Part shown: in pieces, positions 20,638 to 29,469 of the stretch
How the letters are laid out: every line of letters starts with the position of its first letter
Numbering within the stretch: the stretch's first letter is position 1
Assembly: GCF_000969645.2 (NCBI RefSeq)
Contig: NZ_CP014222.1
Span: forward strand, 310,001-374,000
DNA: 64,000 bases
Direction of reading: 5' to 3'
DNA from: Janthinobacterium sp. B9-8
Lineage (GTDB): Bacteria; Pseudomonadota; Gammaproteobacteria; Burkholderiales; Chitinibacteraceae
Notes under the pieces: generated by a model
The model's input: only the letters and a program-made list of their open reading frames with translations
Told to the model about the DNA's origin: nothing
Database searches by the model: none
Program-made: the position numbers and the translations under genes

Positions 20638-21390
20638 TCAAGTGTTTATATCCACGTCTCTCACTGTGCTACAACTTAAATTTCGCTCAAAATTCACGTA
20701 GTCAGCCCCTGGCTTGAGTCTGTAAAGCTGTGCCATGCGGCCACCTGATGGGGTTTTTTCTTCGCTGATATCAAAGATATTGGAGGCTTCTACCCGGCGC
20801 ATTAAGCTTTTACGTTGTACCGGTTTTTCGATAATGGTTTCAATGACTGATTTTAATTGGGCAATGGTAAATTGCGTGGGCAGACAAAATACTGGCGTCA
20901 TTGAGTAGAGTGTTTTTTGCTGCAAGCGTAGCCTTGCGGCTTCAATAATGTGCAGGTGATCGAAAGCGAGCTCTAGGCTGGGTAGCTCTTTGTAATTAAC
21001 CCAGCTTGCAGATTCTACACTGGTGATCTGGGGGCTGACGGCTTGATAGGCCACCAAGGCAAAGTAGGCGAGTGTGACGCTAAAGCCACGCGGATCGCGT
21101 GCAGGGCCTGATATCACTTGTAGCTGTTCCAAATATCCCGGATTTAAGCCCGTTTTGGCTTGTAACTTTCTGCGTGCTGTTGCATCGGTATTTTGATCTT
21201 GTATGGTGTCGATAAATCCCCCCGGCAAGCCCCAGTAGCCTATAAAAGGCGCTTGTGCGCGCTTAACGAGCAGCACCAGTAGTTGCTCGTTTTCCACGGT
21301 AAATAAAACACTGTCGACGGTAAATAAGGGGTTTGTATATTCTGTACTCATGCTTGGCTCGGCTTGTGTCTCTAAGACATTATAAGGCAT
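20638..21390 (-). CDS. nrtR: NrtR-type regulator of NAD metabolism (Nudix-like domain plus winged HTH)
   Basis: A 250-residue protein with an N-terminal Nudix-like domain (about 22-150) and a C-terminal winged-helix domain (about 165-235), the NrtR layout. The Nudix box is degraded: positions that should read REUxEExGU read RKLQAKTGL (74-82), so all three catalytic Glu are lost and the domain should sense a ligand (ADP-ribose in known NrtR proteins) rather than hydrolyse it. It diverges from the prs paralogue and nadV, with a palindromic site between them. Starts at 21390 or, more consistent with relatives, at the ATG at 21351. Confidence 0.85.
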   Translation of the reverse strand: MPYNVLETQAEPSMSTEYTNPLFTVDSVLFTVENEQLLVLLVKRAQAPFIGYWGLPGGFIDTIQDQNTDATARRKLQAKTGLNPGYLEQLQVISGPARDPRGFSVTLAYFALVAYQAVSPQITSVESASWVNYKELPSLELAFDHLHIIEAARLRLQQKTLYSMTPVFCLPTQFTIAQLKSVIETIIEKPVQRKSLMRRVEASNIFDISEEKTPSGGRMAQLYRLKPGADYVNFERNLSCSTVRDVDINT

Positions 21391-21429
21391 ATGCCTGATT
21401 TGTTTTTAGCATAATCTGCATGCTAATGA

Positions 21430-21458
21430 TTGACATAGTGTCACAGGGACACTATTAT
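21430..21458 (+). promoter_or_regulatory. Promoter of the prs-nadV operon
   Basis: TTGACA (21430-21435) and TATTAT (21453-21458) are spaced by 17 bases, a near-consensus sigma-70 promoter. The presumed NrtR operator overlaps it completely. Confidence 0.75.
21435..21455. promoter_or_regulatory. Palindromic operator, presumed NrtR site
   Basis: Perfect 8-base arms ATAGTGTC and GACACTAT surround ACAGG. The site fills the spacer between the -35 and -10 boxes of the prs-nadV promoter, so a bound repressor would block RNA polymerase. Assignment to NrtR is from position between the regulator and its usual target. Confidence 0.7.
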
Positions 21459-21515
21459 GGCGATAACGCTTCAGCTCTTAAGTAAATGCTTGTCGTAACT
21501 CAATATTGGGTGATC

Positions 21516-22385
21516 ATGATGGATGAATGTTCTAGCCGCTTTTATTTACCCCGTTTAGAAAGCCAAGGGGAAGAATATAAGCATTTTCAATTTGGTGCCG
21601 GTGAAAGTCATTTTCAAATTCTGACTCAAACAGCCCGCCATGTAGAAATCATGTTTCGCTATACGGGGGACCAATCCATCATTCAACTGCTTTTATTGAA
21701 TGATGCCTTAAAGCGGCAGGGCGCTGAATTAATTGATCTGTACATCCCTTATTTCCCCGGTGCGCGGCAAGATAGGGTGTGCAACCAGGGAGAGGCACTT
21801 TCTGTAAAAATTTATGCTGATTTAATTAATCTGCAAAATTTTAATCGGGTGACCATTTTTGATCCGCATAGCGATGTTACAGCGGCTTTATTAAATAAAG
21901 TCCACGTTGTTAAAAATCATCAACTGATTAAAGAGGTGATGGTCGAGATTGGTAAAGAAATTATTCTTATTTCTCCCGATGCAGGGTCAAATAAAAAAAT
22001 ATTTGATTTATCTGTACAGCTGGGCGGATTAGAAGTAATTAGGGCCGATAAAGTACGTGATGTGAGTAATGGCCAGATTATTGATACTGAAGTCTATTGC
22101 GATGATTTAGGTGGAAAAACCTGCGTCATCATTGATGATATCTGCGCCGGTGGCCGCACTTTTATGGAGCTGGCTAAAAAGTTAAAAGCTAAAAATTGCG
22201 GAAAGATTGTTTTAATTGTTTCGCATTATGAGGGCGTGGCTAAAGAAGCCGATTTACGCGCCAGTGGAATCGAGGCTATCTTTAGCACCAATAGCCTGAA
22301 AGATATAGCAAGCTCTGATTTTTTAAAAATAAAAGACATCTGGTCCTTTATGCCTTTTATGTCAAATCAAGGAGTATCAAAATGA
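21516..22385 (+). CDS. prs: Ribose-phosphate pyrophosphokinase paralogue of the NAD salvage operon
   Basis: It makes PRPP from ribose 5-phosphate and ATP, here probably to feed the adjacent nicotinamide phosphoribosyltransferase. Family features are DLYIPYFPGARQDRVCNQGE (ATP site), DPHSD in the metal/flexible-loop segment, and the PRPP loop CVIIDDICAGGRTFMELA. At about 289 residues it is shorter and more divergent than the housekeeping Prs. The frame opens at an ATG at 21486; the ATG at 21516 fits relatives better. Its stop overlaps the nadV start by four bases. Confidence 0.88.
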   Translation: MMDECSSRFYLPRLESQGEEYKHFQFGAGESHFQILTQTARHVEIMFRYTGDQSIIQLLLLNDALKRQGAELIDLYIPYFPGARQDRVCNQGEALSVKIYADLINLQNFNRVTIFDPHSDVTAALLNKVHVVKNHQLIKEVMVEIGKEIILISPDAGSNKKIFDLSVQLGGLEVIRADKVRDVSNGQIIDTEVYCDDLGGKTCVIIDDICAGGRTFMELAKKLKAKNCGKIVLIVSHYEGVAKEADLRASGIEAIFSTNSLKDIASSDFLKIKDIWSFMPFMSNQGVSK

Positions 22386-23851
22386 ACTTGAATCCAGTGA
22401 CTGCCATTGATGGTTATAAAGTAGACCATCGCAGACAATATCCTGATCAAACTGAAATTGTATTTAGTAATTTAACTGCCAGAACCACGCGCAGAACATA
22501 CACCGATAAAATGGTTTTTTTTGGCCTGCAGTATTTTATTAAAGATTTTCTGATTAAAGGCTGGAATGCTGACTTTTTTCAACAACCCAAAGCAGCGGTA
22601 ATCAGCCGTTTTGAGCGGCGTATTAATAATTATCTAGGCCCCAATAATGTGGGCACTCAGCATATTGCTGATTTGCACGATCTGGGCTATTTGCCGATTA
22701 AAATCATGGCATTGCCTGAAGGATCGGTTTACCCACTGCGTGTGCCATGCCTTGTTATTTTTAATACCGATGAGCGTTTTTTCTGGCTGACTAATTATCT
22801 CGAAACGATTCTTTCGACCAATATCTGGGGCATGTGCACCAGTGCAACGACGGCACATGAATATAAAAAAATTCTGACCCGATATGCTTTGGAAACAGAC
22901 GGCAGTACTGATTTTGTAAACTGGCAAGGGCATGATTTTAGTTTTAGAGGTATGTTTGGTGCAGAAGCAGCAGCCATGAGTGGTGCTGCGCATTTATTAA
23001 GCTTTACCGGCACCGATACCATTCCGGCGATTGATTTTCTGGAAGATTATTATCTGGCCGATAGCGACAAGGAATTGGTTGGCGGTAGCGTAGCAGCCAC
23101 CGAGCATTCGGTGATGTGCGCGGGTGGAATGGAAAATGAATTAGAAACATTCCGCCGTTTAATCGAAGATATCTATCCAGCTGGGATTGTGAGTATTGTG
23201 TCTGATTCCTGGGATTTCTGGCAGGTGATGACCGATTTTACTGTGCAGCTAAAAGATAAAATATTGGCTAGAAATGGTAAGGTGGTATTTAGGCCTGATA
23301 CTGGATCACCAGTAAAAATGATTTGCGGCGATGCCACTGCGCCTCTTGGTAGCCCGGAATATAAAGGTGCAATTGAATGTCTGTGGGAAGTATTTGGTGG
23401 CACAGAAAGTAGCAAGGGCTATAAGCAGCTTGATCCGCACGTAGGATTAATTTATGGTGATTCAATTACTATTGAAATTGCCGAGGCTATTTGTGCAGGC
23501 TTAAAAGCCAAAGGCTTTGCTTCAACCAATGTGGTATTTGGTATTGGCAGCTATACCTATCAATATGTCACTAGAGATACCGATGGTTTTGCAGTAAAAG
23601 CAACTTTTGCAAAAATTTCCGGGACCGACAAAGAAATATTCAAAGCACCTAAAACTGGTGATGGTACAAAAAACTCTGCTAAAGGTTTAGTGGCTGTATA
23701 TAAAAACCAACAGGGTGAGTTTTATTTAAAAGATCAGGCTAGCTGGAGCGATGTTTACAATTGCGAATTTATTCCTGTATTTGAAAATGGAAAAATTCTG
23801 AATGAAGTGAGTCTTGCCGAGGTAAGAGCTAGATTAGCTGCAGATTGTTAA
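22382..23851 (+). CDS. nadV: Nicotinamide phosphoribosyltransferase
   Basis: NadV joins nicotinamide and PRPP to nicotinamide mononucleotide, the one-step NAD salvage route. The 489 residues match the NAMPT family: VDHRRQYP near the N-terminus, FRGMFGAEAAAMSGAAHLLSF is replaced around 185-205 by the expected substrate region, GTDTIPAIDF, VAATEHSVMCAGG, IVSDSWDFWQV and VFRPDTGSPVKM follow. It is translationally coupled to the prs paralogue and presumably repressed by NrtR. A similar prs-nadV pair occurs in some large phages, so the operon could have travelled. Confidence 0.95.
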   Translation: MNLNPVTAIDGYKVDHRRQYPDQTEIVFSNLTARTTRRTYTDKMVFFGLQYFIKDFLIKGWNADFFQQPKAAVISRFERRINNYLGPNNVGTQHIADLHDLGYLPIKIMALPEGSVYPLRVPCLVIFNTDERFFWLTNYLETILSTNIWGMCTSATTAHEYKKILTRYALETDGSTDFVNWQGHDFSFRGMFGAEAAAMSGAAHLLSFTGTDTIPAIDFLEDYYLADSDKELVGGSVAATEHSVMCAGGMENELETFRRLIEDIYPAGIVSIVSDSWDFWQVMTDFTVQLKDKILARNGKVVFRPDTGSPVKMICGDATAPLGSPEYKGAIECLWEVFGGTESSKGYKQLDPHVGLIYGDSITIEIAEAICAGLKAKGFASTNVVFGIGSYTYQYVTRDTDGFAVKATFAKISGTDKEIFKAPKTGDGTKNSAKGLVAVYKNQQGEFYLKDQASWSDVYNCEFIPVFENGKILNEVSLAEVRARLAADC

Positions 23852-23867
23852 TTGAGTTGATGTAAGC

Positions 23868-23894
23868 GGGTGAGCCAGTCTCACCCTTTTTTTT
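23868..23894 (+). terminator. Terminator of prs-nadV
   Basis: GGGTGAG and CTCACCC form a stem around CCAGT and are followed by eight T. Confidence 0.88.
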
Positions 23895-23933
23895 AAGCGC
23901 TGTTATATTTACCAATCACTTCAGGAGAATGCA

Positions 23934-24887
23934 ATGAATTCGTTTCAACGTTTGCTGTTAGGTGCAATGGTTTTGACTACGTTTCAAGCAGGGGCGGCAG
24001 CGCCTATGGTAAAAACCTCGGCACCGGGGTTTTATCGAATGATGCTGGGTGATTTTGAAATAACGGCCTTATCAGATGGCACGGTGTCGCTGCCTATGAG
24101 TGATCTTTTAAAAAATACCAGTAAGGCTAAAGTTGAAAAGACTTTAGCAAAGTCTTATTTATCTAGCCCATTAGAAACCTCGGTGAACGCCTATTTAATT
24201 AATACCGGCGAGAAATTGGTTTTGGTGGATACGGGCGCGGCAGGTTTATTTGGCCCAACACTGGGGCATTTTGGCGAGAGCTTAAAAGCTGCGGGTTATT
24301 CGCCAGAACAAATTGATGAGGTCTATATCACCCATTTGCATGGCGATCATATGGGCGGGCTAATGGCGGGGGATCAATTGGCTTTTCCGAATGCCGTATT
24401 ACGGGTGGATCAGCGTGATGTGGATTTTTGGTTAAGTCAGGCCAATATGGATGCTGCGCCAGCTGATAGCAAAATGTATTTCCAGGGCGCAATGGCTTCG
24501 GTGAATCCCTATATCAAGGCAGGTAAGCTGAAAACGTTTAATGGCGATACCGATTTAATTTCCGGAGTTAAAGCTGTAGCCACTAATGGCCATACAGCGG
24601 GCCATAGTATTTATAAAGTGCAAAGCAAGGGACAAACGTTGGTGCTGTGGGGGGATTTAATGCATGTTGCCGCCGTACAATTTGCCAAGCCCAGTATCAC
24701 GATTCAATTTGATAGCGATAGTAAGGCTGCGGCTAAAGAGCGTAAAAAGGCCTATGCCGAAGCAGCTAAAGAAGGCTATATGATTGGCTCTTCACATATT
24801 TCTTTTCCGGGGCTGGGGCATTTGCGGGCAGCGGGCAAGGGCTATGAGTGGCTACCAGTGAATTATTCGCCGATGTATGGAAAGTAG
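23934..24887 (+). CDS. Secreted metallo-beta-lactamase-fold hydrolase
   Basis: A 317-residue MBL-fold protein with a likely signal peptide (residues 1-22, cleavage near QAGAAA). The zinc motif THLHGDHMGG gives H134, H136, D138 and H139; further ligands are likely in NGHTAGHS and the late SSHISFPGLGH. An AGGAG-like site precedes the ATG. Relatives include periplasmic lactonase-like and arylsulfatase-like MBL enzymes; the substrate cannot be read from the sequence. It stands alone between two terminators. Confidence 0.88.
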   Translation: MNSFQRLLLGAMVLTTFQAGAAAPMVKTSAPGFYRMMLGDFEITALSDGTVSLPMSDLLKNTSKAKVEKTLAKSYLSSPLETSVNAYLINTGEKLVLVDTGAAGLFGPTLGHFGESLKAAGYSPEQIDEVYITHLHGDHMGGLMAGDQLAFPNAVLRVDQRDVDFWLSQANMDAAPADSKMYFQGAMASVNPYIKAGKLKTFNGDTDLISGVKAVATNGHTAGHSIYKVQSKGQTLVLWGDLMHVAAVQFAKPSITIQFDSDSKAAAKERKKAYAEAAKEGYMIGSSHISFPGLGHLRAAGKGYEWLPVNYSPMYGK

Positions 24888-24904
24888 TTGGGGGGATGCT
24901 CATT

Positions 24905-24935
24905 TTAAAAAAGCCGAAGCAATTCGGCTTTTTTA
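24905..24935. terminator. Terminator after the MBL hydrolase gene
   Basis: AAAAAAGCCGAA and TTCGGCTTTTTT form a near-perfect stem around GCAA. Confidence 0.88.
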
Positions 24936-24949
24936 TTGAAAGTTCAAGC

Positions 24950-25112
24950 CAATCCTATCGACTAAAGGTAAAAAACAGGGCAAAGCTTGGTTTGGCTTAG
25001 GGTGTGCAAGTCGTTTTTTTGCGCACCGCACTCGGTGCGTAATGACTACGTTGTTGTACACCCTAAGAAATGCCAATTCATCTTAAGACAAAAGCTTAAG
25101 TTGATAGGATTG
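24950..25112. repeat. Composite inverted-repeat element
   Basis: The outer ends CAATCCTATC (24950-24959) and GATAGGATTG (25103-25112) are inverted copies. They enclose an inner inverted repeat at 24997-25066 beginning TTAGGGTGTGCAAGTCG and ending GTTGTACACCCTAA, which belongs to a family also found at 46861-46930 and 54059-54128. A fragment of the CTCTGTG family follows at 25118-25140. No ORF of note. Confidence 0.75.
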
Positions 25113-25170
25113 ACTCTAAAGCTCTGTGCCCTCTGTGTTTCAAGAGTAGGTTTTTGCTAACTAATATCAA

Positions 25171-25959
25171 TTATTCAAACAACACTAAACACCGCTCCTT
25201 TTGCTTAGGATGCGGGATGACGGTGGATGCTATGCCGTAAGCGGTGCTTAAGAGGGCCGGGGTGAGAACTTCTTGGGGTGTGCCGTAGGCGACGGTGCTG
25301 CCGTTTTTGAGCAGCAGTAAATGGCTGCACCAGCGGGCGGCGAGGTTTACATCGTGCAGCACAACGGCAACAGCGATATTTTCGGTCTGGGCCAAGCGAC
25401 TGACCACGGCGAGTAAATCGTGCTGATGGCGAGGGTCCAAGCTGGCGGTGGGCTCATCCAGTAGTAAATAACGCGGCTGGCTTGGGTTAGCAAGAATTTG
25501 CAGCAGCACGCGGGCAAATTGCACGCGCTGTTGCTCGCCGCCCGATAGCTGGGTGTAGCGGCGCTTGGCCAGATGGCTGATATCGGCGAGCTGTAAAACC
25601 TTTAAACTTAAGCTGTACACCGTGTGGGGCGAGAGCTCGGCAAAGGGGTAAGCGCCCATGGCGATCACTTCTTCGACCCCCAGATCGAAAGCCAGAGTTG
25701 GGTTTTGTGGCAGCACGGCACGCTGGCGGGCGAGCTTCGCCGCTGGCATTTCAGCAATATTTTCCCCTTTGAGGCAGATTTCACCCTGATCGGCTTTGAT
25801 CTCGCCAGACAGCAGCGAGAGCAGTGTGGATTTGCCTGCGCCATTGGCACCCAAAATGGCCGTTACTTCACCGGCACGCAGCTCCAATGAAACATCATTC
25901 AAAATCAGCTGCTTGGCGCGTTTAAAGTAAAGATTTTGAGCATTTAATAAGCTGGGCAT
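25171..25959 (-). CDS. hmuV: Heme ABC transporter ATP-binding protein
   Basis: A 262-residue ABC ATPase of the FecE/HmuV group: Walker A ILGANGAGKSTLLS, signature LSGGEQQRVQFARVLL, Walker B YLLLDEPTASLD and an H-loop in VLHDVNLAARWC. It is the last gene of the hmuSTUV series, 96 bases after hmuU, and energises heme import across the inner membrane with HmuU and HmuT. Confidence 0.94.
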   Translation of the reverse strand: MPSLLNAQNLYFKRAKQLILNDVSLELRAGEVTAILGANGAGKSTLLSLLSGEIKADQGEICLKGENIAEMPAAKLARQRAVLPQNPTLAFDLGVEEVIAMGAYPFAELSPHTVYSLSLKVLQLADISHLAKRRYTQLSGGEQQRVQFARVLLQILANPSQPRYLLLDEPTASLDPRHQHDLLAVVSRLAQTENIAVAVVLHDVNLAARWCSHLLLLKNGSTVAYGTPQEVLTPALLSTAYGIASTVIPHPKQKERCLVLFE

Positions 25960-26055
25960 TTATTTTTCCATACAAGGGTATTCAGTGCATTAGGGGGGCT
26001 TTAGCTGCGAATAAGGGTTTTCGCAGCTGAAGCCGCTCCTAATTAGGCACTCGGT

Positions 26056-27078
26056 TTATTTTCGTGAAATCAATAGCCAAATAAAGAAAGGCCCACCGAT
26101 CAGGCTGGTGACAATGCCGATAGGCAGCTCGGCAGGCTGGGCAACAAGGCGGGCAACGCAGTCGGCGGCGACGAGTGCAATTGCACCTGCCAGCATCGAG
26201 GCAGGTAATAAACGTCGGTGATCTGCACCCAGTACCATTCTGATCAAATGCGGTACAACCAGCCCCACAAAGCCAATTCCTCCGGTTGCCGCCACCAGCG
26301 GGCCAATTAATAGCGCGGTGAGCAATACTAATTTGCGGCGGATGGCCTTCATGGGAAAGCCTAAATGCTGCGCTTCGCGCTCACCCAAAAGCAGCGCATT
26401 CATGGCGCGCCAGTGGCGCAGAATCAGGGCCGAAATCACCAGTAGGGCAGGGCTTAGCACGCTAAGCAAAGACCATGTGCCACCTGCTAGGCTGCCCATA
26501 CTCCAGAATGTAAGGCTGCGTAGTTGATTATCGTCAGCCATATAGGTCATTAGCCCAATCAGGCTGAAGCAGATGGCATTGATCGCAATCCCCGCCAGTA
26601 GCAGCCCGGCAATGCCCTGATAATGTTTACCTAAGTGATAAGCCAGTGCTGTGGCAATCAGGCTGCCCGTAAAAGCGGCCGGAGCCAGCACCATTAAGCT
26701 GCCCCCGCCTAATAAAATCGCAGCAACAGCACCTAAAGATGCGCCCGAGGTAATGCCCAAAAGACCGGGTTCGGCCAGTGGGTTTCTAAATAAAGCCTGC
26801 ATGGCTGCGCCGGTGAGGGCTAACACCGCACCTGCTAGTGCGCCAAATAAGACACGTGGCAAACGCATATCCAGCAAAACACTTTGCCAGAGCTGCTGCT
26901 CCGTGCCGATTTCAAATCTGGGGCTGAAGATTAATCGAGGTAACTCGCTAAGTGGAATGGCAACTGCGCCACTGCTGGCTGAAAGCATCATCAGCAAAAT
27001 AAGCAAGCCGCCTAAGGCCCACAGCAGCCAGTTAGAAAACTGTGGCAAGGTTGTGCTGGGCTGGCTTATTGCGGTCAT
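26056..27078 (-). CDS. hmuU: Heme ABC transporter permease
   Basis: A 340-residue FecCD-type permease with about ten transmembrane segments. Family hallmarks are RLPRVLFGALAGAVLALTGA, NPLAEPGLLGITSGASLGAV and the coupling segment VGLVVPHLIRMVLGADHR. It lies between hmuT and hmuV; a repeat element occupies the gap to hmuT. Confidence 0.94.
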   Translation of the reverse strand: MTAISQPSTTLPQFSNWLLWALGGLLILLMMLSASSGAVAIPLSELPRLIFSPRFEIGTEQQLWQSVLLDMRLPRVLFGALAGAVLALTGAAMQALFRNPLAEPGLLGITSGASLGAVAAILLGGGSLMVLAPAAFTGSLIATALAYHLGKHYQGIAGLLLAGIAINAICFSLIGLMTYMADDNQLRSLTFWSMGSLAGGTWSLLSVLSPALLVISALILRHWRAMNALLLGEREAQHLGFPMKAIRRKLVLLTALLIGPLVAATGGIGFVGLVVPHLIRMVLGADHRRLLPASMLAGAIALVAADCVARLVAQPAELPIGIVTSLIGGPFFIWLLISRK

Positions 27079-27167
27079 GACAAATCCTGATACAAGGGGA
27101 GTAAGAGCAGCGGATGCAGGGTTTGCATCCGCTTATGATTGCTACTTGGCCGAAACATGTTGCAGCT

Positions 27168-27237
27168 GTAGGGTGGGTGCAACCCGCTGTTTTCGTGGCT
27201 TTGCATGGCAAAGTTCGGCGGATTTCACCGGCCCTAC
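27168..27237. repeat. Inverted repeat of the GTAGGGYGGGTGAAACCCGC family
   Basis: It begins GTAGGGTGGGTGCAACCCGC and ends CGGATTTCACCGGCCCTAC. On the minus strand its first bases provide the TAG stop codon of hmuT, so the element abuts the coding sequence. Relatives lie at 45539-45608 and 54160-54218. Confidence 0.8.
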
Positions 27238-28043
27238 TTCGATACTTGTTTCAGCTGTTGCAAAGCTTCTGGCAGACGGGGGCCAAAGCCGAGCAGAAGT
27301 AAGTCGTCCATCACCACAATTTTTTTGTTTTTGGCTGCAGGTGTTTGTGCAAGCCCCGGCATGGCAAGTACTTTTTCCATACCGCCAAGGTTTTGCATCG
27401 ACATGCTGGAGAGCACAATCACATCCGGCTGTAGCGCGGCGATGCTTTCCATGGATAGCGGCTTGTAGCCGTGTTGCTTGGCTAACACATTGTTTAAGCC
27501 CGCTAATTTCAAGATGGCATCGGCCGAGGTTTCATTACCTGCGCCTTCAGGGCTGCCGCTACGACTAATCAACAGCAGGGCGCGTGTATTGCTGGCTGGG
27601 ACTTGAACCACATCACGTTTAAGCTTGGTGATGATGCTCTTGCCTTTTTCCTCTTCCTGCAAAGCGCTGGCAATCCCCGCGATACGTTTTTCTAGCGCCG
27701 CCAAATTAGGTGCGCTAGGCAGCACAATCACAGGTACACCGGTGCGTTGTAGCCTTGCCAAGGCTTCTGGCGGGCCAGCCTGATCAGATGCTAGGATCAA
27801 ATCAGGCTTTTGCGATAACACGCCTTCTACCGAAAACGAGCGGTAGTAACCCACTTTGGGCAATTTATTGGCAGCAGGCGGGTAGACGCTCGATTGATCG
27901 ACCGCCACTAAACGCGCTTCGGCGTCTAGCGCGTAAACGATTTCAGTGAGCGCTCCGCCAAGCGTGACGATTTTCTTAGGGGCAGCGGCCAGGGCTGGGT
28001 TAAGTAGCGTCAGTAAAACAGACGCAATAAGCCATTTTTTCAT
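27234..28043 (-). CDS. hmuT: Periplasmic heme-binding protein of the ABC transporter
   Basis: A 269-residue substrate-binding protein with a signal peptide (about 1-20, cleavage after ALA). The family N-terminus KKIVTLGGALTEIVYALDAE and VAVDQSSVYPPAANKLPKVGY, with a Tyr in VGYYRSFS as likely heme ligand, identify HmuT. It delivers heme to HmuUV. It lies 4 bases after hmuS. Its stop codon coincides with the end of a repeat element. Confidence 0.93.
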   Translation of the reverse strand: MKKWLIASVLLTLLNPALAAAPKKIVTLGGALTEIVYALDAEARLVAVDQSSVYPPAANKLPKVGYYRSFSVEGVLSQKPDLILASDQAGPPEALARLQRTGVPVIVLPSAPNLAALEKRIAGIASALQEEEKGKSIITKLKRDVVQVPASNTRALLLISRSGSPEGAGNETSADAILKLAGLNNVLAKQHGYKPLSMESIAALQPDVIVLSSMSMQNLGGMEKVLAMPGLAQTPAAKNKKIVVMDDLLLLGFGPRLPEALQQLKQVSK

Positions 28044-28047
28044 GGAA

Positions 28048-29094
28048 TTAGCCTGCCAGTGGGGTGCTGCAAAGATCGCACATCAGCTTGCGCCATTCTG
28101 GCAACTCAGGCACGCCCGGTTTTCTCACGCCAAAGAATTGCACAATCAGCTCGCCGCCATCGGTGTAAACCTCTAGCGATGTAACCCAGCCGTCGCTGGT
28201 CGGTTTGTTGACTACCCAGCACTCGCTAATGGCGGTGGTGTTGAGGTGCAGATTAAACATCGGATCAAGAATATTGAACCAAGGGCCGGTGCGTAATAGT
28301 TTTTCAACGGTGCCAGAGTGGATCTGCACCATGCCACGATTGCTGACAAAGCACATGATCGGCAGTTTTTCTGCTGCAGCGCGATGCAGCATGATTTCGG
28401 TGGCATCAATCGCCACGCGCTGTGCCAGATCATCACCCGCTGCTTTTAATGCGGCCAAGCGGGTTACTTTATGTTTGCCCAGCATCGGGAAAAAGCCGTG
28501 GGTGTCGGTCAGGCTAAGCCAGTGTTCGCGCAAGGCGGCGTTATCCTGGCAATCGCCACGCGTGGAGTCGATCGGGTAAGCTTCGATATGCATTGCCGGG
28601 ATTTCAGTGGCGGCAAGCAGGCTAACAAAGGCGTCAAAAGCGGCAGCGTCGCTTTTTTCAGTTAAGTAAACTTTATGGATGGCTTCCCCTGCGCCATCAA
28701 AAAACTGCACGCTACGGCGGCCGTTTTCACTCACGGCAAAAGCGTGTTTCCAGTAGCTAAAAAACATCCGCAGATCGATATCTTTACCCAGCACCATGCC
28801 AACCGGGCCTGTTGCATGGATTTCTTCATAGCGGCCATGGCGCTCGTGCACACACCAGTCATTGCGGCTTAGTACCATCACTTCGCCAAGATTTTGTAGC
28901 TGGATAAAAATTTCCTGCGGTGTGCCATTGAGCGCAATGGCGGTCACGCCGCATTGCGCAGCAACCAGCTCGGCTTCGGATACTTGCAAGCGGGCCGCGC
29001 GATCACGGGCGCGCAGTTTAGGCTCGGCAGCGGCCAGCGCATCGTAGTTGGCTTTCAGTACGGCGGTGCGTTCTTGAGTAGATTGTGCGTGCAT
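28048..29094 (-). CDS. hmuS: Hemin-degrading factor / cytosolic heme carrier
   Basis: A 348-residue HemS/HmuS/ChuS-type protein, with the internal two-fold repeat of the family: RNDWCVHERHGRYE and GPVGMVLGKDIDLRMFFSYW in the first half, SNRGMVQIHSGTVEKLL and WFNILDPMFNLHL in the second. It binds imported heme in the cytosol and either degrades it or passes it on. First gene of the tightly packed hmuSTUV block, separated from the receptor gene by a 482-base gap with two repeats. Confidence 0.94.
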   Translation of the reverse strand: MHAQSTQERTAVLKANYDALAAAEPKLRARDRAARLQVSEAELVAAQCGVTAIALNGTPQEIFIQLQNLGEVMVLSRNDWCVHERHGRYEEIHATGPVGMVLGKDIDLRMFFSYWKHAFAVSENGRRSVQFFDGAGEAIHKVYLTEKSDAAAFDAFVSLLAATEIPAMHIEAYPIDSTRGDCQDNAALREHWLSLTDTHGFFPMLGKHKVTRLAALKAAGDDLAQRVAIDATEIMLHRAAAEKLPIMCFVSNRGMVQIHSGTVEKLLRTGPWFNILDPMFNLHLNTTAISECWVVNKPTSDGWVTSLEVYTDGGELIVQFFGVRKPGVPELPEWRKLMCDLCSTPLAG

Positions 29095-29178
29095 GGTGTG
29101 TCCTTATTGATTGGTTGATATTGCTTTGGGTGGAGTGCGCCTTATGTGCACTAACTAAAGTCAAAAAGATTTTTTAAG

Positions 29179-29401
29179 TGCCTTCGGCACGTTGATTTTT
29201 GGAGCGGTAGCCACCACGGGGGCGTTCTTTTCTTGAACGGCCAAGAAAAGAACCAAAAGAAGGCCGCCCCGGGCAGCACAAACCCCCTCTCTGCGGACAA
29301 TCGAGCGGCGGCTGCGGAACTCGCTTCGCTCAGACAGGCATCAAAGAAACCCCGCCCGCTTGTTCCTCGATTCGGCGTGCTTCAAGGGGACTTTAAAAAG
29401 C
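29179..29401. repeat. Long interspersed repeat, copy 1
   Basis: A roughly 220-base element starting GTGCCTTCGGCAC and ending TTCAAGGGGAC. It contains CCAAGAAAAGAACCAAAAG and CTCGCTTCGCTCAGACA. An inverted, diverged copy lies at 33717-33945, in the same order of blocks. No convincing ORF. Confidence 0.8.
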
Positions 29402-29469
29402 CCCATGCCACGAGAAGCGATAAATTAATCATTACAGGAGTTGAAAATGCTCAAAAGCTTATTGGGAGC

